Assembly (NCBI GenBank): GCA_029549705.1
Contig: JAKPIR010000359.1
Span: 1-11,462 of the forward strand
Length of the DNA: 11,462 bases
Reading direction: 5' to 3'
Source: Pseudomonadota bacterium
GTDB lineage: Bacteria; Pseudomonadota; Gammaproteobacteria; Burkholderiales; Methylophilaceae
Shown here: positions 5,912 through 11,462 of the stretch, in pieces
Layout: each line of letters starts with the position of its first letter
How positions within the stretch are numbered: the first letter of the stretch is position 1
Program-made: the position numbers and the translations under genes
Notes under the pieces: generated by a model
Databases searched by the model: none
Seen by the model: only the letters and a program-made list of their open reading frames with translations
Told to the model about the DNA's origin: nothing

Positions 5912-5974
5912 ATGCTATCTATGAGTGGTCACAACCATTGTTAGTTCGCGCTTTTTTGTAACAGTTTGTATCTA

Positions 5975-6046
5975 GTAGGAGCGCAATTTATTGCGCGAAA
6001 GAGAAGTTAATTGACATGACATTCGCGCAATAAATTGCGCTCCTAC
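5975..6046. repeat. Pair of inverted REP-like units (REPIN-like)
   Basis: The unit at 5975-5999 starts GTAGGAGCGC and is followed by AATTTATTGCGCGAA. Its exact reverse complement, 25 of 25 bases, lies at 6022-6046, with a 22-base spacer. Each unit has the layout of REP sequences mobilised by RAYT transposases (TnpA-REP): a GTAG head followed by a short palindrome, here GCGCAA-TTTA-TTGCGC. Two inverted REPs with a short spacer form a REPIN. No RAYT gene is in the window. The right-hand unit ends 21 bases before the uvrD start codon, so it lies in the promoter or leader of uvrD, and the spacer contains a TTGACA (6011-6016). Confidence 0.75.
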
Positions 6047-6067
6047 ATCATGCTAAAATGCTCGGCT

Positions 6068-8281
6068 ATGAACAGCCAAAACTTAACTTCACAAGACCCA
6101 CTTTTAGCAGGCCTTAACAATAAACAGTTGGAGGCCGTCACACTGCCGCAACAGTCGGCCCTCATTCTTGCGGGCGCGGGCAGTGGCAAAACACGCGTAC
6201 TGACGGCGCGGATTGCCTGGCTGATTCAAACAGGCCAAGTCTCACCAACTGGGTTATTAGCGGTAACCTTTACCAACAAAGCAGCCAAGGAAATGCTTAC
6301 GCGCATTACGGCTTCCCTTCCCATCAACACGCGTGGCATGTGGGTGGGCACGTTTCATGGACTGTGCAATCGCCTGTTACGCGCACATCACCGCGAGGCC
6401 GGGTTGCCGCAGAGCTTTCAAATTTTAGATATTGCCGACCAGCTTTCTGTCATAAAACGCTTGATGAAATTGATGAACGTGGATGATGAAAAATATCCGC
6501 CCAAGCAAGTGCAGAATTTCATTAACGGCTGCAAAGATGAGGGCTTACGCGCCCATGCTGTTGAGGCTTATGATGCCCATTCACAAAAAATGCGCGAGAT
6601 TTTTGACGCCTACGATAAGCAATGTCAGCGTGATGGCGTGGCCGATTTTGCTGAATTATTGTTACGCTGTTACGAGCTGTTAGAACGTGATGCCAATATT
6701 CGCCAGCACTACCAAAGTCGCTTTAAATATATTCTGGTGGACGAGTTTCAAGATACGAATCGCCTGCAATATTTGTGGCTAAAATTGCTGGCGGGCCATG
6801 GTAATTGCATGTTTGCCGTGGGCGATGATGACCAGTCGATTTACGGTTTTCGCGGCGCGCGCGTAGGCAATATGCGTGATTTTGAAAAAGATTTCAACGT
6901 ACAGAATATTGTTAAACTAGAAGAAAACTACCGCTCACACAGCAATATTTTAGATGCCGCCAATGCGATTATTTCGCACAACAACAATCGGTTAGGTAAA
7001 AACCTGTGGACGTCTGCTGGCGCTGGCGAACCTGTGCGCGTATATGACGCCTACAACGACACCGATGAAGCGCAATTTATTGTGGATGAAATCAAAATGC
7101 TGCATTGCGAAGGCACCTCGCTTGGCGAAATTGCGCTGCTCTACCGCTCAAACGCACAATCGCGCATCTTAGAGCAGGCGTTATTTTCTGCCAATTTACC
7201 GTATCGCGTGTATGGCGGCTTGCGCTTTTTTGAGCGAGCCGAGATTAAGCATGCACTGGCTTATATGCGCCTAATCGCCAACGCCAATGATGACACCGCG
7301 CTGTTGCGCGTGATTAATTTCCCAGCACGTGGCATCGGTGCGCGTAGCTTAGAGCAATTACAAGAGGCCGCACGTGCGCATGATTGCAGCATTTGGCAAG
7401 CCGCCATTAACAAAGTGGGTAATGGCAAGTTGGGGGGTAAAGGCATTGAGGGCTTTGTCGCGCTGATTCGCCAAATGATTGATGAAGCGTACGGCATCAG
7501 ATTATCTGAATTGACCGAACTCGCCATCAACAAGTCTGGTTTGATGGCGCATTATCAAAACGACAAAGAAGGCGAAGACCGCATTGAAAACTTACAAGAG
7601 CTCGTCACGGCCGCAGTGTCATTCACCAATCAAGATTTTGGTAATCACAACAATGTAGATGGCGAAACCGAACAAGATTTGCTCACGCAATTTTTAAGCC
7701 ACGCAAGCCTAGAAGCGGGTGAACACCAAGCCGATGTCGGGCATGAAGCGTTACAACTCATGACGGTGCACGCCTCAAAAGGCTTGGAATTTAAAGTCGT
7801 ATTTATCAGCGGGCTTGAAGAAGGCTTATGCCCGCATGAACAAAGTTTGTATGAAAATGCAGGCTTAGAAGAAGAACGGCGCCTGATGTACGTGGCGGTG
7901 ACCCGCGCGCGCCAACGGCTGTATTTAAGCCATGCGCAAAGCCGCATGCTGCATGGCAAAGTACGTTACGGCATTGCATCGCGCTTTTTAGATGAAATCC
8001 CTGAAAAATTGCTGAAGCACATAAACAGTAAACCTGTCAGCAAACCTAGCTACAGCCGCGATTACAACGAGTTACCGCAAATCATGCGCACACAGCAAAG
8101 CAGTGACCAAAAAAACGCCATGCCATGGAAAGTAGGACAACAAGTCAATCACACTAAATTTGGTAACGGCGTGGTGGTGAGTTATGAAGGCAACGCGAGC
8201 GACATGCGCGTGCAAGTAAATTTTGGGCGTGAAGGCTTGAAGTGGTTGGCAATGGAGTTTGCAAAACTGACACCGCTTTAG
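6068..8281 (+). CDS. uvrD: ATP-dependent DNA helicase II UvrD
   Basis: UvrD is a 3'-5' superfamily 1A helicase that unwinds nicked DNA in nucleotide-excision and mismatch repair and strips RecA and stalled polymerase. The 737-aa protein shows all motifs in order: Q motif region LNNKQLEAV (16-24); Walker A AGAGSGKT (35-42); Ia TFTNKAAKEM (67-76); II LVDEFQDTN (223-231); III VGDDDQSIYGFRGA (251-264); IV LEENYRS (284-290); V MTVHASKGLEF (565-575); VI EEERRLMYVAVTRAR (601-615). The last 50 residues (WKVGQQVNHTKFGNGVV onward) form the Tudor-like domain of UvrD/PcrA that distinguishes them from Rep. The frame extends upstream to a TTG at 6035 and an ATG at 6050, but these lie in or next to the REP repeat and add non-family residues; MNSQNLTSQ is preferred. 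No Shine-Dalgarno is seen for any start. Confidence 0.95.
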   Translation: MNSQNLTSQDPLLAGLNNKQLEAVTLPQQSALILAGAGSGKTRVLTARIAWLIQTGQVSPTGLLAVTFTNKAAKEMLTRITASLPINTRGMWVGTFHGLCNRLLRAHHREAGLPQSFQILDIADQLSVIKRLMKLMNVDDEKYPPKQVQNFINGCKDEGLRAHAVEAYDAHSQKMREIFDAYDKQCQRDGVADFAELLLRCYELLERDANIRQHYQSRFKYILVDEFQDTNRLQYLWLKLLAGHGNCMFAVGDDDQSIYGFRGARVGNMRDFEKDFNVQNIVKLEENYRSHSNILDAANAIISHNNNRLGKNLWTSAGAGEPVRVYDAYNDTDEAQFIVDEIKMLHCEGTSLGEIALLYRSNAQSRILEQALFSANLPYRVYGGLRFFERAEIKHALAYMRLIANANDDTALLRVINFPARGIGARSLEQLQEAARAHDCSIWQAAINKVGNGKLGGKGIEGFVALIRQMIDEAYGIRLSELTELAINKSGLMAHYQNDKEGEDRIENLQELVTAAVSFTNQDFGNHNNVDGETEQDLLTQFLSHASLEAGEHQADVGHEALQLMTVHASKGLEFKVVFISGLEEGLCPHEQSLYENAGLEEERRLMYVAVTRARQRLYLSHAQSRMLHGKVRYGIASRFLDEIPEKLLKHINSKPVSKPSYSRDYNELPQIMRTQQSSDQKNAMPWKVGQQVNHTKFGNGVVVSYEGNASDMRVQVNFGREGLKWLAMEFAKLTPL

Positions 8282-8282
8282 C

Positions 8283-9458
8283 TTAATGCGCGAATCTTTT
8301 AGCTTTGCGTTTTTGAAGCCAGCGAATCACTCCTGTTATAAATAATATTGGTAACACTAGGCCACTGAGAAACACTAAAATGCGTCCAGTCCAGCCAAAG
8401 GCTTTGCCTGAATGAAGCGGCCATTGCCAATCTAAAAACGTCTCTCCTGCCGTTTTTCTGGTCGTGGCGTCACGCACATCTACAATGCGCCCAGTTTGCG
8501 CCTCTACCGAGATAATCCGCTCTGCCCAAAATCGGCTAGTACTCGCCACACCTTGGCGTGAAAACAAATACAAGCCATTGCCTGTATCGTCTGCCATCCA
8601 TTTAAATTCGCCTTCTGGGTATGCGTCTTCTGCAATCTGTGCGGCTTTGGCTAAACCTATACGCGTATTTGGCGCGCCTAATTTTACAACGGGAGTTTGA
8701 TTGGTTTTTGGCGATACCGCCTGCACCAGACCAACAAACTTAGCGTTAAAATTCATGTAGATTCCTGATAACAACACCGCGATAAGCACGATACAGCTGT
8801 AAAATCCTGCGATTTTATGAATATCAAAGTTAATGCGCTTTTGATTGGTAGATTTTTTGAAAGTGAATGCCTGCCTCCATCTGTTTGTAAGTGGCCACCA
8901 TAAAATCATGCCTGTAAGCGCAGAAAATATGCCGAAAATTCCTAAAAAACCGACAATGGATCCACCCCAAAAATCATCTAGCAACAAGCGATAGTGCAAC
9001 ACAGCAATAAAATCAATCAATCCAGGTGGTAAACCAGCCGCTAAAGGAAAAGTACGAATGCCTGTCACTTGGGCAGTGTAAGGATTAACGCGAATACTTA
9101 CCCAAGTTTCTGGCGTACCGTTGTCAGCATTAGCAGGCCGAATATAGCCTATGCCATACGTAGAATCTTCGACACGCGGATACTGTATGCCTGAACGTTG
9201 GTCTGACGGCTTTGCCACGGTCGTAGCGGCATCGAGTATGTCTTGCAACGGTTTGTAAGCTAACGTGCCACGTGGGTCTGGCACCACCGAAAGCACACCA
9301 GGGTTAAACCATTGATCTAGCTCTTGATAAAAAACTGAAATGCTCCCAGTAATACCAATGACAGAGAGCAACAAACCCATGGACAAACCAAGCCACAAGT
9401 GCACTTTTAACCATATTGCCCGCCGTTTTTTAAGGCGATTAAGACGGGCGCTATACAT
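8283..9458 (-). CDS. PepSY-TM inner-membrane protein, probable ferric-siderophore reductase (FoxB-like)
   Basis: This 391-aa protein has the four-helix PepSY-associated TM layout: helix 1 at about 18-44 (VHLWLGLSMGLLLSVIGITG), helix 2 at 164-189, helix 3 at 217-236, helix 4 at 359-380, then a basic cytosolic end (QKRKAKR). Two large periplasmic parts lie between helices 1-2 and 3-4; the second carries a PepSY-like sequence (GLAKAAQIAEDAYPEGEF, then ISVEAQTGRIVDVRD). Histidines near the membrane ends (His20, His155, His214 in DIHK, His349 in PLHSG) are at the places where the P. aeruginosa FoxB family binds haem; these proteins reduce ferric siderophores at the inner membrane. It starts 17 bp after the TonB receptor stop, so the two are surely one operon. 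The ribosome site is weak (GGGG about 13 bases upstream). Reductase function is inferred from family and context. Confidence 0.85.
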   Translation of the reverse strand: MYSARLNRLKKRRAIWLKVHLWLGLSMGLLLSVIGITGSISVFYQELDQWFNPGVLSVVPDPRGTLAYKPLQDILDAATTVAKPSDQRSGIQYPRVEDSTYGIGYIRPANADNGTPETWVSIRVNPYTAQVTGIRTFPLAAGLPPGLIDFIAVLHYRLLLDDFWGGSIVGFLGIFGIFSALTGMILWWPLTNRWRQAFTFKKSTNQKRINFDIHKIAGFYSCIVLIAVLLSGIYMNFNAKFVGLVQAVSPKTNQTPVVKLGAPNTRIGLAKAAQIAEDAYPEGEFKWMADDTGNGLYLFSRQGVASTSRFWAERIISVEAQTGRIVDVRDATTRKTAGETFLDWQWPLHSGKAFGWTGRILVFLSGLVLPILFITGVIRWLQKRKAKRFAH

Positions 9459-9475
9459 TTAAAATATCAGCCCCG

Positions 9476-11461
9476 TTAATACTCAAACTTGAGCGATGCA
9501 GTTGCTTTAAGTGGCTCGGCGGCAAATGCTTGCGCAGGGCCTTGTGCTGTTGGGTAATAGGTTTTATCGAGCAAGTTGTTCACGTTAATTTGCGCGGTAA
9601 TTTGATGTTCGCCTAGCTTCATTTTGTAAGCTGCATAAGTATCTAAACGCACATAGCCTGGTAATATAAAGCTATTAGCATTGTCGCCTTGAGATGAACT
9701 AGCCGCAAACACACCACCACCAACACTTAAGCCTTGCAAGACATCATCAGAAAACGCATATTTAAGCCAAACGCCGCCACTGCTATGTGGCGTATTGGCT
9801 AAGCGATTCCCCTGATTACCATTATTATCTTTTGTGAGCGTCACATCATTAAATGCTGCATTCGCGATGATACTTAAATTGTTAGAGATTTTTCCTGATA
9901 CATCAAATTCAATTCCTTTACTTCTCGTTTCACCAATTGAAATTGAAAAGCCTGGGGTTGCTAAGTCGGCAGTGGCAAGATTTTGTTTTGTAAGCTCATA
10001 TAAAGCCACACTAGCCATCAGTTTGCCATCAAATAATTCTGTTTTTCCGCCAATTTCATATTGTTTTGAGGACTCAGGATCTAACATTTTACCTGTAGCA
10101 GTTAAGCCAGTATTTGCCCAGCCACCAAAGGCTTCGGTATAACTACCATAAACAGATAACCAATCTGTGGCTTTATATGTTAACCCAACCTTAGGACTAA
10201 ACTCTTTTTCATGTTTTGTAATTGTGGCGGCTTTTGCATCTGCCATTGATGTGCCTGCAAAGCCGTTTGACATATCCGTTCTATCATAGCGTCCACCTAG
10301 CAATAAATGCCAGTCATTCGCAATGGTTAGTTGATCTTGGAAGTAAATGCCGTTCCACTTATCTGTTCTATTCCACCAAGCAGTTACCGGGCTTGCTTTT
10401 AGAGTAGCTTTACTCACTAAGCCATACACTGGGTTGTTGATATCGATGTCGGGTAATGCCCAGTCAGCCCAGTTTGCATAATTGCGAAAGCGATGATAAT
10501 CCGTGCCTACTAGCACCGTATGCTTTATGCCCGCAGTATCAAACTTACCTTGCACGTCAATATAAGCATCCTCCGTATTACGATGGTCGTAATCACTCCC
10601 CAAACCCCAGCGACTTAAAGTCACATTATCTGCCGCAAGTGAGCTGTTCACAACGTTAGCATATTTGTAATTGCCACGATATGCGCCAACGCCACCGCGT
10701 ATAGTCCACTGGTCATTAAATTGATGCTCACCAGATAAATTTAACACGTCCGCCTTAAAATGGTTTTGCAAATTGGGCTCACCATAAAATTTGCGGATTG
10801 AAACTGATGATGGGCGTTTGCCAATCACAGGCACACCAGTCATGGCTTGTTCTTTTTCATTGCGATGCTCGTAAGCCAAAGTCAATTTAGTGCCTACGGC
10901 AGGTTGCCAAGTAAGTGATGGTGCAATAAATGTGCGCTTATCAAACGCATAATCCACAAACGAATCCGTATTCAGATATTCCGCATTCAAACGATACATC
11001 AGCGTTTTATCTTCGTTAATCGGACCAGTTAAATCAACCGTAGTACGATAAAAGCTATCTGTACCGACTTGTTGTTGAATTTCATAATGAGGTGTAGCAG
11101 ATGGCTTTTTAGTGACCACGTTGACCATGCCACCTGGCTCTACACGGCCATATTGAATCGCCGCAGAGCCTTTAAGTATTTCAACTCGCTCTGCATTTGC
11201 AAGCGGCACAGTTAAAAACATAATGCGCTGTCCATCACGAAATGGCTCAGACGTAAAACCACGTGATTGCAATGTTTCGTAAGCCGCAGAATAAGGTGAA
11301 GGCAAGGACAGCATGCCACTCACGTTTTTAACCACATCTTCTAAACGGTAAGCTTGCTGATCTTGTAACACTTGTTGTGGAACAACTTGTATAGAAAATG
11401 GCGTTTCCATAACAGGGGTGTCAGTTTTTAACGCAGTACTCGCATTCGGGCTTGTGTAAGC
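9476..11461 (-). CDS. TonB-dependent siderophore receptor (N-terminus outside window)
   Basis: An outer-membrane 22-strand beta-barrel that takes up a ferric siderophore with energy from TonB-ExbBD. 661 residues are visible; the frame is open to the right edge, so the signal peptide and TonB box are missing. The visible part starts with the linker ending KTDTPVMETPFSIQVVPQQV, then the plug: DVVKNVSGM, LQSRGFTSEPFRDGQR, and the very typical ERVEILKGSAAIQYGRVEPG followed by GMVNVVTKKPSA. The barrel follows, with SYTEAFGGW, the SSKQYEIGGKTELFDGKL strand pair, the ETRSKGIEFDVSGKI turn, and the C-terminal NVNNLLDKTYYPT. The last residue is Tyr, an aromatic as needed for barrel assembly. The methionine at 11410-11408 is internal, since family sequence (TALKTDTPV) precedes it. 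The substrate cannot be told from sequence. Iron (Fur) control is likely, but the promoter is outside. Confidence 0.95.
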   Translation of the reverse strand, partial: AYTSPNASTALKTDTPVMETPFSIQVVPQQVLQDQQAYRLEDVVKNVSGMLSLPSPYSAAYETLQSRGFTSEPFRDGQRIMFLTVPLANAERVEILKGSAAIQYGRVEPGGMVNVVTKKPSATPHYEIQQQVGTDSFYRTTVDLTGPINEDKTLMYRLNAEYLNTDSFVDYAFDKRTFIAPSLTWQPAVGTKLTLAYEHRNEKEQAMTGVPVIGKRPSSVSIRKFYGEPNLQNHFKADVLNLSGEHQFNDQWTIRGGVGAYRGNYKYANVVNSSLAADNVTLSRWGLGSDYDHRNTEDAYIDVQGKFDTAGIKHTVLVGTDYHRFRNYANWADWALPDIDINNPVYGLVSKATLKASPVTAWWNRTDKWNGIYFQDQLTIANDWHLLLGGRYDRTDMSNGFAGTSMADAKAATITKHEKEFSPKVGLTYKATDWLSVYGSYTEAFGGWANTGLTATGKMLDPESSKQYEIGGKTELFDGKLMASVALYELTKQNLATADLATPGFSISIGETRSKGIEFDVSGKISNNLSIIANAAFNDVTLTKDNNGNQGNRLANTPHSSGGVWLKYAFSDDVLQGLSVGGGVFAASSSQGDNANSFILPGYVRLDTYAAYKMKLGEHQITAQINVNNLLDKTYYPTAQGPAQAFAAEPLKATASLKFEY

Positions 11462-11462
11462 T

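Noticed and set aside
6035..6067. Upstream TTG/ATG starts for uvrD
   Set aside because: They would encode residues from the REP repeat with no family match and also lack ribosome sites.
7070..7082. GCGCAATTTATTG inside uvrD, identical to 13 bases of the REP core
   Set aside because: It codes AQFIV in the normal uvrD frame and lacks the GTAG head and the rest of the palindrome; chance match.
1..11462. CRISPR array, tRNA or rRNA genes, prophage or toxin-antitoxin system
   Set aside because: No spaced direct repeats, tRNA-like cloverleaf, rRNA sequence, phage gene or toxin/antitoxin pair was seen.

Overview
The window looks like chromosome of a moderately AT-rich betaproteobacterium. The GroES/GroEL, UvrD, Ung and HemE sequences, the joint sigma-32 and HrcA/CIRCE control of groESL, and the gene style suggest Nitrosomonadales, perhaps Methylophilaceae (Methylotenera or Methylophilus-like). 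This placement is inferred from recognition of protein sequences, not from a search.

Layout, left to right. On the plus strand lie the 3' half of hemE (1-503), a small lysine-rich DUF2934 protein (525-797) and a YjdM/PhnA-type zinc-ribbon protein (854-1195). A 444-bp gap follows. Most of it is the decayed right end of an IS481-family insertion sequence pointing left (about 1198-1493). The fossil stops just short of a very clear heat-shock control region: a sigma-32 promoter (1506-1536) that runs into a nearly perfect CIRCE operator (1535-1561). These drive groES (1640-1927) and groEL (1972-3609), which end at a strong terminator (3688-3712). ung (3763-4458) follows on the plus strand.

The gap after ung holds a 16-bp palindrome and a bidirectional terminator. 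They close the convergent minus-strand gene for a CsgG-family lipoprotein (4731-5618). The next gap (5619-6067) is the most unusual part of the window. It contains a run of three hairpins that makes sense as a minus-strand small RNA with an anti-Shine-Dalgarno loop and its own terminator (about 5798-5911). Next to it are two 25-bp perfectly inverted REP-like units (5975-6046) that look like a REPIN and lie directly against the start of uvrD.

uvrD (6068-8281, plus) runs tail to tail, with a single base between, into a minus-strand iron-uptake pair. The pair is a TonB-dependent siderophore receptor (9476 to the right edge, 5' end missing) and, 17 bp downstream, a PepSY-TM inner-membrane protein of the FoxB type (8283-9458). 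The receptor would bring a ferric siderophore across the outer membrane, and the PepSY protein would probably reduce or release the iron at the inner membrane.

Most of the window is ordinary core genome (haem synthesis, chaperonin, DNA repair) plus one iron-uptake pair. The less ordinary content lies in the non-coding stretches: the candidate sRNA, the REPIN, the IS fossil next to the heat-shock promoter, and competing hairpins in the groEL 3' UTR.
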